This document shows positions 53,480 to 63,113 of a DNA stretch of 64,000 bases, one piece after another; the first letter of the stretch is position 1; each line of letters begins with the position of its first letter. The notes under the pieces were generated by a model. It was given only the letters and a program-made list of their open reading frames with translations, had not been told where the DNA came from and searched no databases. The position numbers and the translations under genes are program-made. Location: contig JAEZHP010000183.1 of assembly GCA_023416515.1 (NCBI GenBank), forward strand, positions 6,214-70,213, read 5' to 3'. Source of the DNA: Pseudomonadota bacterium (GTDB taxonomy: Bacteria > Pseudomonadota > Alphaproteobacteria > Sphingomonadales > Sphingomonadaceae).

Positions 53480-54834
53480 GCCAGCACCTCCTCGAGCGCT
53501 ACGCTGAGCGCTTCAACATCCTCGTCGGTCACCGTCTCGGTCACCGCCACGATCAATCCGTTTTGAAGCTCAGCAGCGTCCGGATAGAGCCGGCCGAGGG
53601 ACACGCCGCCGAGCACGCCCTTCTCCGCCATCGCGCGGACGGCGGGGCGCGCTTCCTTGGGCAGGCGCAGGGTGAATTCGTTGAAGAAGCTGTCGTTGAC
53701 CAGCTCCACGCCCGGCAGCTTCGTCAGCCGCTCCGCGGCGGCAACCGCCTTGGCATGGTTGAGGGCTGCGAGCTGGCGAAGCCCCTTCTCGCCCAGCAGC
53801 GTCATGTGCGCGGTCCAGGCGAGCGCGCACAGCACCGAGCTGGTGCAGATATTCGACGTCGCCTTCTCGCGGCGGATATGCTGCTCGCGGGTGGACAGGG
53901 TGAGGACGAAGCCGCGCTTGCCCTCGGCATCCACCGTCTGGCCGGTGAGGCGGCCGGGCATCTGACGGACGAGCTTCTCGGAACAGGCGAACAGGCCCAC
54001 GTACGGACCGCCGAACTGAAGGCCGACGCCGATCGACTGGCCTTCGCCGACGACGATGTCGGCGCCCATCTCGCCGGGCGAGCGGATCGCTCCAAGCGCC
54101 ACCGGCTCAGTGACGACGGCGACCAGCAATGCCTTCTTCGCATGGCATGCTTCGGCCAGCGCGGTCAGATCGCCGATTCGGCCCAGGATGTCGGGATATT
54201 GGACGACGACGCAGGACGTGTCGTCGTCGATCGAGTCGATGAGGCTCTGCGTGTCGGTTTCGGCGCTCAGCTCCGGAAGGCGCGTGTCGAGCACGTCGCC
54301 GGTGAACTTCGCCATCGTGTTGGCGACCGACACGTAATGCGGGTGAAGGCCGCCGGAGAGGATCGCCTTGCCGCGGCGGGTGACGCGTCGCGCCATGGTG
54401 ATCGCCTCCCAGCAGGCGGTCGAGCCGTCATACATCGACGCGTTGGCGACGTCGCAGCCGAACAGGCGCGCGACCTGGGTCTGGAATTCGAACAGGACTT
54501 GCAACGTGCCCTGGGCGATCTCCGGCTGATAGGGCGTGTAGCTCGTCAGGAACTCGCCGCGTTGAATGATATGATCGACACTCGCCGGTACGTGGTGACG
54601 ATAGGCGCCGGCACCGAGGAAGAACGGCACTTCGCCCGCGACCAGGTTCTTTCGCGCCATCGCGCCGAGCTGGCGCTCGACCGACAGCTCCGACGCATGG
54701 TCGGGAAGGTCCGCGATCTTGCCGGCGAGCCGCGCTGCCTCGGGCACGTCGACGAACAGATCGTCGACCGACCCGGCGCCGATCACGCCGAGCATCTGCT
54801 CGCGATCGGCTTGTGAGAGTGGGAGATAACGCAT
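53476..54834 (-). CDS. gcvPA: Glycine dehydrogenase (P protein) subunit 1
   Basis: The second half of the split P protein, 452 residues, with the typical N-terminus ([15 protein letters not shown]), the [14 protein letters not shown] motif and [18 protein letters not shown] near residue 325. Together with GcvPB it forms the decarboxylase. The gene lies 6 bases after a methyltransferase gene in the gcv operon. Confidence 0.96.
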   Translation of the reverse strand: MRYLPLSQADREQMLGVIGAGSVDDLFVDVPEAARLAGKIADLPDHASELSVERQLGAMARKNLVAGEVPFFLGAGAYRHHVPASVDHIIQRGEFLTSYTPYQPEIAQGTLQVLFEFQTQVARLFGCDVANASMYDGSTACWEAITMARRVTRRGKAILSGGLHPHYVSVANTMAKFTGDVLDTRLPELSAETDTQSLIDSIDDDTSCVVVQYPDILGRIGDLTALAEACHAKKALLVAVVTEPVALGAIRSPGEMGADIVVGEGQSIGVGLQFGGPYVGLFACSEKLVRQMPGRLTGQTVDAEGKRGFVLTLSTREQHIRREKATSNICTSSVLCALAWTAHMTLLGEKGLRQLAALNHAKAVAAAERLTKLPGVELVNDSFFNEFTLRLPKEARPAVRAMAEKGVLGGVSLGRLYPDAAELQNGLIVAVTETVTDEDVEALSVALEEVLA

Positions 54835-54840
54835 TCGAGT

Positions 54841-55632
54841 TCAGCTCGCTGCTTGGGGTTTGTGCATCCTGAAGCGGAGGCGGACGTAGTCGGCGATGAA
54901 GGTGCCGTCCGGCTGGCGAAGATCCCGGGCTAGGCGGCGCTCGACGGCGGCGGCGATGTCATCGCGCTCGCTCTCCCCGACGCCGGCGATGTCGAAAAGA
55001 CCGCGGCGGAAGGTTTTGATCCAGCCGCCGATGCCGGCCGGGAGAGGCGTCCGCCGCTCGACCAGATTGGCCTCGATCCCGGTGAAGCCCGCAGCGCGAT
55101 ATACCGCCTCGAAATCGGCTGGGCTCGCATACCATTGGGGGTCTTCCGCCGGCAGGGAATAGCCGCGCTCGGTCAATTCGTCGCGAAGCCCCTGGCGCAG
55201 GATGGCGAGGTTGCCCTGGCCGCCCATTTCCCCGACGAAGCGCCCGCCGGTACGAAGCAGCTTGAACACGCCCCGAGCGACGGCCGCCGGATCGAGCATC
55301 CAGTGGAGGGCCGCGTTCGAGAAAGCCGCGTCGAACTGGCCGAAGCGCTCGACCTGGCGATCGAGGTCGAGAGTTTGGCAATCCGCGACGAATGCATCGA
55401 TTCCGCGCGCCCGAGCGGCCTCGACCATCTCAACCGACGCGTCGAGGCCGATCACCTTCGCTCCGGCGCGTGCGATCTGTTCGGTGAGGACTCCGTCGCC
55501 GCAGCCGATGTCGATCACGAACTCGCCCGGCTTGGGATCGAGCATGGCAAGCGCCGCAGCGCCGAGCGCCGGCACGAAACCGGCATTCTGCGCGTAATCG
55601 GCGGCGGACCAGCGTGATGCGGCGTTGACCAT
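54841..55632 (-). CDS. SAM-dependent methyltransferase inserted in the gcv operon
   Basis: A 263-residue class I methyltransferase resembling trans-aconitate/small-acid methyltransferases. Motif I is FVIDIGCGDGVLTEQIARAG, followed by GLDASVEMVEAARARG, and the substrate pocket half is helical. It lies between gcvH and gcvPA with short spacers, so it is co-transcribed. Its relation to glycine or one-carbon metabolism is not evident from the sequence. Confidence 0.82.
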   Translation of the reverse strand: MVNAASRWSAADYAQNAGFVPALGAAALAMLDPKPGEFVIDIGCGDGVLTEQIARAGAKVIGLDASVEMVEAARARGIDAFVADCQTLDLDRQVERFGQFDAAFSNAALHWMLDPAAVARGVFKLLRTGGRFVGEMGGQGNLAILRQGLRDELTERGYSLPAEDPQWYASPADFEAVYRAAGFTGIEANLVERRTPLPAGIGGWIKTFRRGLFDIAGVGESERDDIAAAVERRLARDLRQPDGTFIADYVRLRFRMHKPQAAS

Positions 55633-55657
55633 CTGTTCGGCTCCCGCGGCCCTTCCC

Positions 55658-56029
55658 TTACTGGTCGGCGACGAACGCGCGGTAGGCGTCGGCGTCCATC
55701 AGGCCGTTGAGCTCCGACGGGTCACTGATGCGGAGCTTGAAGAACCAGCCCTCGCCCTCCGGATCGGTGTTGACCAGGCTCGGCTCGTCGGCAAGCGCGG
55801 GATTGCCCTCGACCACCTCGCCGGCGACCGGCGCGTAGATGTCGGAAGCCGCCTTCACCGATTCGACCACTGCGGCGTCGCCGCCCTTGTCGAGCTGACG
55901 GCCCGCCTCGGGCACCTCGACGAAGACGATGTCGCCGAGCTGGCCCTGGGCATAATCGGTGATCCCGACTGTGCCGGTGTCGCCCTCGACTCGCACCCAT
56001 TCATGATCCTTGGTGAAATAGACGCTCAT
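55658..56029 (-). CDS. gcvH: Glycine cleavage system H protein
   Basis: The lipoyl carrier of the glycine cleavage complex, 123 residues. The lipoylated lysine is in VESVKAASD, and [17 protein letters not shown] is a family signature. The start overlaps the gcvT stop by four bases (ATGA). Confidence 0.97.
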   Translation of the reverse strand: MSVYFTKDHEWVRVEGDTGTVGITDYAQGQLGDIVFVEVPEAGRQLDKGGDAAVVESVKAASDIYAPVAGEVVEGNPALADEPSLVNTDPEGEGWFFKLRISDPSELNGLMDADAYRAFVADQ

Positions 56030-57138
56030 GCCGAGGCTCCCTTGCGATGATAACGATGCGGCACGAAGGGCGTCTGAGCCACCTCGGCCTTGAAGATCTT
56101 GCCGCGCTGCTCGACCAGGATTTCCGTTCCCGGCACTGCGGCGGCGGTGGGCACATAGGCCATTGCGATCGGCCGCTCGAGCGTCGGCGAAAAGCCGCCG
56201 CTGGTGACCTTGCCCACCTCGGTGCCTTCGGAATCGACCACGGCCGCGCCTTCGCGCACCGGCTGCCGACCCTCGACGAACAGTCCGACGCGCTTGCGGA
56301 TCGGGCCCTTCTCGAGCTCGGTGAGGATTCGCTGCACACCGGGGAAGCCGCCGCTCTCGCGACGACGCTTTGAAAGGGCGAAGGTGAGATCCGCCTCGAC
56401 CGGGGTGGTCGTCTCGTCGACATCGTGGCCGTAGAGCGGCAGGCCCGCCTCGAGCCGAAGCGAATCGCGCGCTCCCAGCCCGATCGGCTTCACTTCGGGC
56501 TGCTCGACGAGCAGGGACGCAACCGCCTCGACGTTCCTCGCTTCGACGGAAATCTCGAAACCGTCCTCGCCGGTATAGCCCGAGCGGCTGATCCAGGCGC
56601 GGGCGCCGGCAATCTCGAAGCCGCCGCCGGTCATGAAGGTCAGCTCCTCGGCGCCAGGCGCGAGCCGAGCCATCACTTCCGCCGCCTTCGGCCCCTGCAA
56701 GGCGAGCAGCGCCTGGTTGGTCATGTGATCGATCACGACCCCGCTCGGCAGAGTGGTGCGCAGATGATCGATATCGCCATGTTTGGTGGCGCCGTTGACG
56801 ACCATGTAGAAATGATCGCCGCGGCGGGTGACCATCAGATCGTCGATGATCCCGGCATCCTCGCGAAGAAGCAGCGAATAGCGCAGCCGTCCGTCCTTGA
56901 GGATGGCGAGGTCGGCGGGAAGCACCGCCTCGAGGCCCCACTCGGCGTCGCGGCCGGCGATGATGAGCTGGCCCATATGGCTGACGTCGAACAGGCCGGC
57001 CGATTCGCGGGTCCAGCGATGCTCGGCGATGATGCCCTCATATTGGATGGGCATCTCGTAGCCGGCGAAAGGAACCATTCGGGCGCCCTGGGCGCGATGC
57101 CACGCATCGAGTGGAAGCTTGAGGTCGGTTTCGCTCAC
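56026..57138 (-). CDS. gcvT: Glycine cleavage system T protein (aminomethyltransferase)
   Basis: Transfers the methylene group from aminomethyl-lipoyl-GcvH to tetrahydrofolate and releases ammonia; 370 residues. Family features: [20 protein letters not shown] near the N-terminus, DVSHMGQ and [12 protein letters not shown]. First gene of the operon behind a tandem glycine riboswitch, so expression should rise with glycine. Confidence 0.96.
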   Translation of the reverse strand: MSETDLKLPLDAWHRAQGARMVPFAGYEMPIQYEGIIAEHRWTRESAGLFDVSHMGQLIIAGRDAEWGLEAVLPADLAILKDGRLRYSLLLREDAGIIDDLMVTRRGDHFYMVVNGATKHGDIDHLRTTLPSGVVIDHMTNQALLALQGPKAAEVMARLAPGAEELTFMTGGGFEIAGARAWISRSGYTGEDGFEISVEARNVEAVASLLVEQPEVKPIGLGARDSLRLEAGLPLYGHDVDETTTPVEADLTFALSKRRRESGGFPGVQRILTELEKGPIRKRVGLFVEGRQPVREGAAVVDSEGTEVGKVTSGGFSPTLERPIAMAYVPTAAAVPGTEILVEQRGKIFKAEVAQTPFVPHRYHRKGASA

Positions 57139-57205
57139 ACCAGGGTCTCCGTGACGGCTTCAGGCATCGGGCCGGCTGCCTAGGACAGTCGCGGCCGCTT
57201 CGATA

Positions 57206-57418
57206 CCCCCTCTGTCACCGGGACCTGAGAGCTTTCCCCGCCTTCTCCGGATCAGGTCCGGCGTTCGGCAGGTTACCCCTTCGGCGGCCCGCTTCGCGAG
57301 CACTTTCCAGAGCGTCCCGACTGTCCGCGCGGTCCTTTTGCCTGAGAGATTCCGGGGCGGTTGCTCCTTCGGCGGCGCCGACCCAGATCGAAGACCTTGG
57401 CCGGCACTCTCTCCCGCG
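57206..57418 (-). ncRNA. Tandem glycine riboswitch
   Basis: Two glycine aptamers in tandem in the gcvT leader. On the minus strand each has the family's conserved pieces: GGGAGAG at the 5' end, CCGAAGGAGCAACC and CTCTCAGGCAAAAGGACCG in the first; CTCTGGAAAGTG, CCGAAGGGGTAACC and CTCTCAGGTCCCGGTGACAGA in the second. Boundaries are approximate. It is expected to turn on the gcv operon when glycine is plentiful. The 57139-57488 spacer holds no other feature. Confidence 0.92.
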
Positions 57419-57488
57419 CGTCCAGCAGCGGCCAAGGCCGCCGAGGACGCGGCTGCTCTGGGCGCAGCCGCCAGCCCTGTCAACGGTG

Positions 57489-58127
57489 CTAGCGGGTGGC
57501 GTTGTAGCGCAGCTGGTCCGCAGTCAGCTCGAAGCCGACCAGAAGCTCATAGCGCGCCTGGTCGACGGCGATGCGGACGGCTGGATCCGACATCGGGTCG
57601 AGCGCCGCATTGGGATCGCCGGCTCGGCGACGGCGGGTGATCTGCTGCTGGATGTTGGCCGGCAGGGTGGCGGCGGCCGCGGAGACCGACGACTGGGCGG
57701 TCGTCGCCGTGCTTGCGCGATACTGGCCGTCAGCGAAGCGGAGCAGGACATGACCGGTGCGCTTGGCGACGACGTTCTGGCCGCCCTGAACCACGGTGGC
57801 GAAATAGGGCAGGACGACATCGCGAGCGCCGCGGTTGTCGCGGCGCTGCCCGAACACCTCGAAGCTCGCATTGGTGACCAGCCTGTCGCCCTGCTGGGCG
57901 CAGGACGCGCGGACATTGGAGATGGTCGCGACGACGTCGATCGCGCTGGCGTCAGTGCTGTTCGCCGGGTTGAACAGGGTGATGTCGCCCGCGGGCGCCG
58001 GGATCGCGGCCGGAGGGCAAGCCGAATAAGAGGTGAGGATTCCGCCTTCGAGGATGTCGCCGCTCTTGGCGCAGCCGGTCAGGACGATGGGAAGAGCGGC
58101 CGCGGCGGCGATCAGCAATCTGGACAC
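57489..58127 (-). CDS. Uncharacterised lipoprotein
   Basis: A 212-residue lipoprotein starting with GTG at 58127, GAGGAAG upstream, with signal MSRLLIAAAAALPIVLTGC (lipobox LTGC). The mature part is mixed alpha/beta, with a Thr/Ser/Ala-rich stretch and an Arg-rich patch (QQQITRRRRAGDP). Several similar proteins without known function exist in sphingomonads. It is divergent from ispH. Confidence 0.75.
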   Translation of the reverse strand: MSRLLIAAAAALPIVLTGCAKSGDILEGGILTSYSACPPAAIPAPAGDITLFNPANSTDASAIDVVATISNVRASCAQQGDRLVTNASFEVFGQRRDNRGARDVVLPYFATVVQGGQNVVAKRTGHVLLRFADGQYRASTATTAQSSVSAAAATLPANIQQQITRRRRAGDPNAALDPMSDPAVRIAVDQARYELLVGFELTADQLRYNATR

Positions 58128-58253
58128 AGGTGAGACTTCCTCGGCAAAGCAAGCTGGCATGACGTCGGCGGAAAGGCCGAACGGGCGGGCGGACCATAGG
58201 AAGCGGCTGGCAAGGTGGCAAGCAATCGAATAGGGCCCATATCAGCCTTGCCA

Positions 58254-59201
58254 ATGACCGACATGAAGCCCCCTCTCCACTTGCTCATCGCGGCGCCGCG
58301 CGGATTCTGCGCCGGAGTCGACCGCGCCATTCGTATCGTCGAGCTGGCGCTCGAACGGTGGGGAGCGCCGGTCTATGTCCGCCACGAGATCGTCCACAAC
58401 AAGTTCGTCGTCGACAGCCTGAAGGCCAAGGGCGCGATCTTCGTCGCCGAGCTGGACGAGGTGCCTGAGGGGGTTCCCGTGGTGTTTTCCGCGCACGGGG
58501 TGCCCAAGGCAGTGCCGGCAAAGGCGGAGGAGCGCGGGCTCACTTATGTCGACGCCACCTGCCCGCTCGTGTCGAAGGTCCACCGCCAGGCCGAGCGGCT
58601 GGTCGAGCAGGGCAAGCATATCCTGTTCGTCGGCCACGGCGGCCACCCCGAAGTGATCGGCTCCTTCGGACAGGTGCCCGAGGGCCGAATGACATTGATC
58701 GAGACGGTCGAAGACGCCGAGTCCGTGATGCCCGCCGATCCCGCGCAGCTCGCCTTCCTCACCCAGACCACCTTGTCGGTCGACGACACCGCCGAGATCC
58801 TGGGCGTGCTCAAGCGGCGCTTCCCTCTGATCCAGGCGCCGCGAAGCGAGGACATCTGCTACGCGACGTCCAACCGCCAGGCGGCCGTGAAGGCGATCGC
58901 CGGGCAGTGCGACGCGGTGATCGTCATCGGCGCCGGGAACAGCTCCAACTCGCTTCGCCTGGTCGAGGTGGCAGAGCGCTCCGGAGCACGGGCGCGGCTG
59001 GTTGCTCGGGCGAGCGACCTCGATTTCGCGTGGCTGGAAGGCGTGCGCACGCTCGGCCTCACCGCCGGAGCGTCGGCGCCCGAGCTGCTGGTGCGCGAGA
59101 TGGTCGACCGCCTGCGCGAGCATTTCGACGTCACCGAGGAGCAAACCGAGGGCGTCACCGAACGCATGGTGTTCAAGCTCCCCGCCGGCCTCGCCGCCTG
59201 A
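58254..59201 (+). CDS. ispH: 4-hydroxy-3-methylbut-2-enyl diphosphate reductase
   Basis: The last enzyme of the MEP isoprenoid pathway, which reduces HMBPP to IPP and DMAPP with a [4Fe-4S] cluster. Its three cluster cysteines are in GFCAGV, DATCPL and DICYATSN, and the proton-relay histidines in FSAHGV and VGHGGHPEV. The ATG at 58254 is chosen to keep the normal N-terminus; the protein is then 315 residues. rnhA follows after nine bases. Confidence 0.97.
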   Translation: MTDMKPPLHLLIAAPRGFCAGVDRAIRIVELALERWGAPVYVRHEIVHNKFVVDSLKAKGAIFVAELDEVPEGVPVVFSAHGVPKAVPAKAEERGLTYVDATCPLVSKVHRQAERLVEQGKHILFVGHGGHPEVIGSFGQVPEGRMTLIETVEDAESVMPADPAQLAFLTQTTLSVDDTAEILGVLKRRFPLIQAPRSEDICYATSNRQAAVKAIAGQCDAVIVIGAGNSSNSLRLVEVAERSGARARLVARASDLDFAWLEGVRTLGLTAGASAPELLVREMVDRLREHFDVTEEQTEGVTERMVFKLPAGLAA

Positions 59202-59210
59202 TCCACGCAC

Positions 59211-59651
59211 TTGTCGAAGGTCGAGATCTTCACGGACGGCGCGTGCAAGGGCAATCCGGGTCCGGGCGGCTGGGGCGCCGTGATCCGCTTCGGCGCCCAT
59301 GAGAAGGAGCTGTCCGGCGGCGAGGAGCTCACCACCAACAACCGGATGGAGCTGACCGCCGCCGTTCGAGCGCTTGAGGCGCTCACCCGCCCCTGCGACG
59401 TCGTGCTCAGCACCGACAGCATCTATGTCCGTGATGGGATCACCAAGTGGGTCCATGGCTGGCAACGCAACGGCTGGCGAACCGCTGACAAGAAGCCGGT
59501 CAAGAACGAGGATTTGTGGCGCGAGCTGCTTGCGGCCGCGGCGCCTCACAAGATCAGCTGGGAATGGGTGAAGGGCCACGCCGGCCACCCGGAGAACGAA
59601 CGCGCCGACCAGCTTGCCTGCGCCGCGGCCGAGAAGTTCAGGAAGCGCTGA
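59211..59651 (+). CDS. rnhA: Ribonuclease HI
   Basis: Cleaves RNA in RNA-DNA hybrids; 146 residues. The catalytic acidic residues are in [27 protein letters not shown] and ERADQLA. The start is TTG at 59211. It probably shares the ispH transcript. Confidence 0.95.
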   Translation: MSKVEIFTDGACKGNPGPGGWGAVIRFGAHEKELSGGEELTTNNRMELTAAVRALEALTRPCDVVLSTDSIYVRDGITKWVHGWQRNGWRTADKKPVKNEDLWRELLAAAAPHKISWEWVKGHAGHPENERADQLACAAAEKFRKR

Positions 59652-59663
59652 GCGGAGCGGCCG

Positions 59664-60356
59664 TCAGTGCCGCGCCCGCGCCATTCGCCTGGTCTGGTAG
59701 AGCTTCACCAGGATCGGGAAGAAGCTGAGCACCAGAAGCGCCGCGATCACCGCCGGGGACATGATGCTTGCGATCGAATGGAGAGTCGCGAGCTCGGTCC
59801 CAGCATGGGCGTAGATGACGAAGGCAGGCAGCAGACCGACCATGGTCAGCGGCACGTAAGTGGCGAGCCGCATGTGGGTCAGCCCCATCGACAGGTTGAC
59901 CAGCCAGTAAGGCACGAAGGGATTGAAGCGGAGGGTCAGGAGATAGACCGCCCCTTGTTCCTCGAAGGCGCTCTCGATGCGCTTGAAGCGCTCGCCGAGC
60001 GTCTCCTCCACCCAATCACGGAACAGGTGGCGCGATGCGAGGAAAGAGACCGTCGAGCCGACGACGGCGCCTCCCCACGCAAGCAGAAGCCCCGGCCAGA
60101 ATCCGAACAGCGCTCCGGACGCGATTCCGATCACCGGCCCCGCTGGGAATGACAGGCTCGTCGCCGCGACGCAGGCGACGAAGAACAGCACCGCCCACAG
60201 GTGCCAATTACCCTGAGCCGAGGCGTGGAGATCCGCGCACGCGCGCTGCAACCCCTGCACGGTCAGCAGATTGTCCGCCGGGCCCGCGAATGTCGCCGCG
60301 AAGGTGGCCGCGATCAGCAGCAGAAAGAGGGCACCACCCAGCGACCGCTTGTTCAT
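59664..60356 (-). CDS. TVP38/TMEM64-family membrane protein
   Basis: A 230-residue integral membrane protein with about five helices and the family (SNARE-associated/DedA-like) core GPVIGIASGALFGFWPG and LRFNPFVPYWLVNLSMGLTH. Members are lipid-scramblase-like. The ATG at 60356 is used; a GTG four codons upstream is possible. The 60369-60508 spacer holds nothing I can identify. Confidence 0.88.
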   Translation of the reverse strand: MNKRSLGGALFLLLIAATFAATFAGPADNLLTVQGLQRACADLHASAQGNWHLWAVLFFVACVAATSLSFPAGPVIGIASGALFGFWPGLLLAWGGAVVGSTVSFLASRHLFRDWVEETLGERFKRIESAFEEQGAVYLLTLRFNPFVPYWLVNLSMGLTHMRLATYVPLTMVGLLPAFVIYAHAGTELATLHSIASIMSPAVIAALLVLSFFPILVKLYQTRRMARARH

Positions 60357-60508
60357 CTGTTTTGACACCCCCCCGCTGGAAACCGCTACTCCGCCTCGGC
60401 TTTGCAGGTAGCATGCCAGTTTGTTTCACGGTGACACGCGCGGGAAAAGTGGCTCACTTCGCTGAAGATCAGCCACAAATCTTGGGACCTCGCCCGAATT
60501 GTTGGGAC

Positions 60509-61618
60509 TCAGGACGTCAACCGGCCGGGGCGGTACCGCTCGGGGTCGATCCCGCCCGGATCGCGGTTGAGCAGGACGCCGGCCGCGAGCTTGGCAGCGG
60601 CGGGCGCGGTCTGGATCCCGAAGCCGCCCTGCCCGGCGCACCAGAAGAAGCCGCGGCCGCTGTCGGAGAATCCGTAGACCGGCAGGCGGTCTGGAGCGAA
60701 GCTGCGCAGGCCCGCCCAGCGGCGCTCGATGCGCACGACTCGCCAGTCGGTGGCGAGCTCCAGCCCGGCGATGGCGCGCGCGACGTCGATCTCCTCCGGA
60801 GCGCAGTCGCAGGGATCGCAGGCTGTTTCGTCATGCGGGCTGAGCCAAAGCCGGCCGCCCGCCTCGGGCTTGAAATAGAAGCGTCCGGCCGAATCGACGA
60901 CGAGCGGAAGCTCCGCCGGAGCGGGCGGATCGATTTCGACCTGGAGCAAGGTGCGGCGATAGGGCTGGATGGCGATCGGACGCTCGCCCGCCAGAATCGC
61001 CACCTGATCCGCCCAGGCGCCCGCCGCATCGACCAGCAGCGATGCGCCGAATGACCCTGCCCTGGTGTCGAGCCGCCACTGCCCCCCTGCCCGCTTCGCC
61101 GCTTCGAGCCGGGCGCCGGTGACCAGCTCGGCGCCGGCCTTTCGGGCGAGGCGGAGATAAGCGGCGTGAAGGGCGGCAACGTCGATATCGGCGCAGCTCG
61201 GCTCATAGACGCCGCGATCCCAGCCCGCCCGAAGCTGCGGCAGACTGCGCTCGAGCTCCTCCCGCCCGCGCGGTTGAAGCACGACGTCCGACTCGGCGAA
61301 GTCGGCGAGCAACGCGTCGAGCTTCGACTCGCCTGATTCGTCGGCGATGTGGAGGCAGCCGCGATGGCTGAGGAAGGAGCGGTCCGAGACGTGAGCGGGA
61401 GGGTTCGCGAGGAAATCGCGCGATGCCGTGGTCAGCGGCTGCACCCCCGGTCCGCCATATGTCTCCGACCAGAATGCCGCCGACCGCCCGGTCGAATGGT
61501 AGCCGGGATGATCCTCCGCCTCGAGCAGCAGCACTCGGGCATGGGGGGCGACCTCGGCCGCGAGGCTCGCCCCCGCCATCCCGGCGCCGACGATCGCGAC
61601 ATCGTAGGCAGTGGTCAT
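60509..61618 (-). CDS. FAD-dependent amino-acid oxidase-like protein (DadA/DAAO family)
   Basis: A 369-residue flavoprotein with FAD dinucleotide motif VAIVGAGMAGASLA and C-terminal FAD site FFWCAGQGGFGIQTAP. It belongs to the D-amino-acid or glycine oxidase/dehydrogenase superfamily; the exact substrate is not evident. The start overlaps the hydrolase gene stop by four bases. Confidence 0.88.
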   Translation of the reverse strand: MTTAYDVAIVGAGMAGASLAAEVAPHARVLLLEAEDHPGYHSTGRSAAFWSETYGGPGVQPLTTASRDFLANPPAHVSDRSFLSHRGCLHIADESGESKLDALLADFAESDVVLQPRGREELERSLPQLRAGWDRGVYEPSCADIDVAALHAAYLRLARKAGAELVTGARLEAAKRAGGQWRLDTRAGSFGASLLVDAAGAWADQVAILAGERPIAIQPYRRTLLQVEIDPPAPAELPLVVDSAGRFYFKPEAGGRLWLSPHDETACDPCDCAPEEIDVARAIAGLELATDWRVVRIERRWAGLRSFAPDRLPVYGFSDSGRGFFWCAGQGGFGIQTAPAAAKLAAGVLLNRDPGGIDPERYRPGRLTS

Positions 61619-62550
61619 CGCGCGTTCTTGTCAAGGAACGCGTCGATTCGTGCGAGCGCCTCGTCGCGAACGGGGTCGCGCTCGCGCAATATCTCGTGGG
61701 CGCAGTCGTCGAACATGACGAGCTCGGCCTTCGGCAACTGCCCCGCCACTCTCCTGATCGCCGCCGGGCTCACCAACTGGTCCCGATCCGCGCCGAGCAG
61801 GAGCACCGGCACGTCCACCTTGGCCAGTGCCTCTTCCGTGAAGATCCGTCCGGACTGATAGGCCGCGTTCAGCCACCCGAAGCTCGGCGCCTTCGGAGCG
61901 GCATCGGGATCGCGGTCCCACCAGTAGAGCTCGTCCTCGTAGCGTTCCGTGGAGCCGGTCAGGATCCGCTGCCTCGCCGAGCCCGCCGGGGCTTTCGACA
62001 ACTGGACTCCCCAGATCGGCCAGTGCCCGAAACCGGTCATCGCAGCCCCGGCAGCGAGGCTCGCGGCGGCCCATTCCGGAACGGCGCCGCTGTTCACGCT
62101 GATCATCGGCGCGACCAGCACCGCCGCGTCGATCCCCGGCCGGCGATCGATGAGCAGACGCAGAAGCATGTGCCCGCCCATCGAATGCGCGACCACGACA
62201 TGAGGCCCAGGGGTCGAGGCTACCCAATCGTCGATGATGAGCCCGAGATCCTCCACGAGAATGTCGAAGCTGTCGAAATGACCGTCCGGGTTGCTGCCCT
62301 TTGACCGCCCCTGGCCGCGCCAGTCGAACGACGACACCGACCAGCCGCGTTGATGCCAATCGCCCAACGTCTCGATATATTTCTCGACGAAATCGCCCCG
62401 GCCGGCGGCGAACAAGAGGCTTCCGCGCGGAGCGACTCCATCGGGCTGCGGCCAGTCCACGCGACGGTGAAGCCAGCCGTCCGCCGCTCGCCAATCCCAT
62501 TGCCTCAGACCGTTCGGATAAGCGCGCCGATCCATAACCGTGGTTCCCAT
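61615..62550 (-). CDS. Alpha/beta hydrolase (lysophospholipase-like)
   Basis: A 311-residue serine hydrolase with nucleophile elbow VVVAHSMGGHMLLR, oxyanion region SFDWRGQGRS, acid in LLLGADRDQLVSP and histidine in DDCAHEILRE. The fold is of the monoacylglycerol-lipase/PldB type. ATG at 62535 is an alternative start. It forms a two-gene operon with the FAD oxidase. Confidence 0.88.
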   Translation of the reverse strand: MGTTVMDRRAYPNGLRQWDWRAADGWLHRRVDWPQPDGVAPRGSLLFAAGRGDFVEKYIETLGDWHQRGWSVSSFDWRGQGRSKGSNPDGHFDSFDILVEDLGLIIDDWVASTPGPHVVVAHSMGGHMLLRLLIDRRPGIDAAVLVAPMISVNSGAVPEWAAASLAAGAAMTGFGHWPIWGVQLSKAPAGSARQRILTGSTERYEDELYWWDRDPDAAPKAPSFGWLNAAYQSGRIFTEEALAKVDVPVLLLGADRDQLVSPAAIRRVAGQLPKAELVMFDDCAHEILRERDPVRDEALARIDAFLDKNAR

Positions 62551-62600
62551 CCAGCGGCGGTTACGGTTTCCTAAGCAACAGCGTCTAGTGACTCTTTTCC

Positions 62601-63071
62601 ATGACGGAGGGGATTTCCTGGACTTTGCTCGTTTTGCTCGCGGCCCTTCTGGTCGCGGCGGCGGTCTGCGACCTCAGGAAACGGGAGATTCCGCACTGGA
62701 TCGTGATCCCGGTCGCGCTTCTCGCGCCGCTGTTCTGGTGGAGCATCGGACTTTCCGTGTGGCCTGACATGGCGATCCAGCTCGGCGTCGCAGTCATCGT
62801 GTTCGGATTGTTCGCGGGCGCCTTCGCGCTCGGGTGGATGGGCGGCGGCGACGTCAAGCTGCTGACCGCCCTGGTCCTGTGGCTTCCGCCCGGGGCCGTG
62901 CTCGTCCTCATCGTCATCATGTCTTTTGCCGGCGGCGTCCTGACGCTCGCCACCGTTGCCTCGCACCGAATCCGCAAACTCAGCGGCGCGGTCGAGGTCC
63001 CTTATGGCGTTGCCATCGCTTTCGCTGGAATTTGGCTGATTGGCCAACGGTTCCTTAACCACTTTGGGTGA
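62601..63071 (+). CDS. cpaA: Prepilin peptidase CpaA/TadV
   Basis: An A24-type aspartic peptidase that processes Flp prepilins; 156 residues with about five membrane helices. Catalytic aspartates lie in VCDLRKREIPHW and the GMGGGDVKLL region. It is followed by cpaB, the start of a Flp/Tad pilus locus that continues past the window. Confidence 0.9.
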   Translation: MTEGISWTLLVLLAALLVAAAVCDLRKREIPHWIVIPVALLAPLFWWSIGLSVWPDMAIQLGVAVIVFGLFAGAFALGWMGGGDVKLLTALVLWLPPGAVLVLIVIMSFAGGVLTLATVASHRIRKLSGAVEVPYGVAIAFAGIWLIGQRFLNHFG

Positions 63072-63113
63072 TTGGTAGCGCTGTTTCGAGCTGCCCTTGG
63101 GGAGGCCTTTCGC

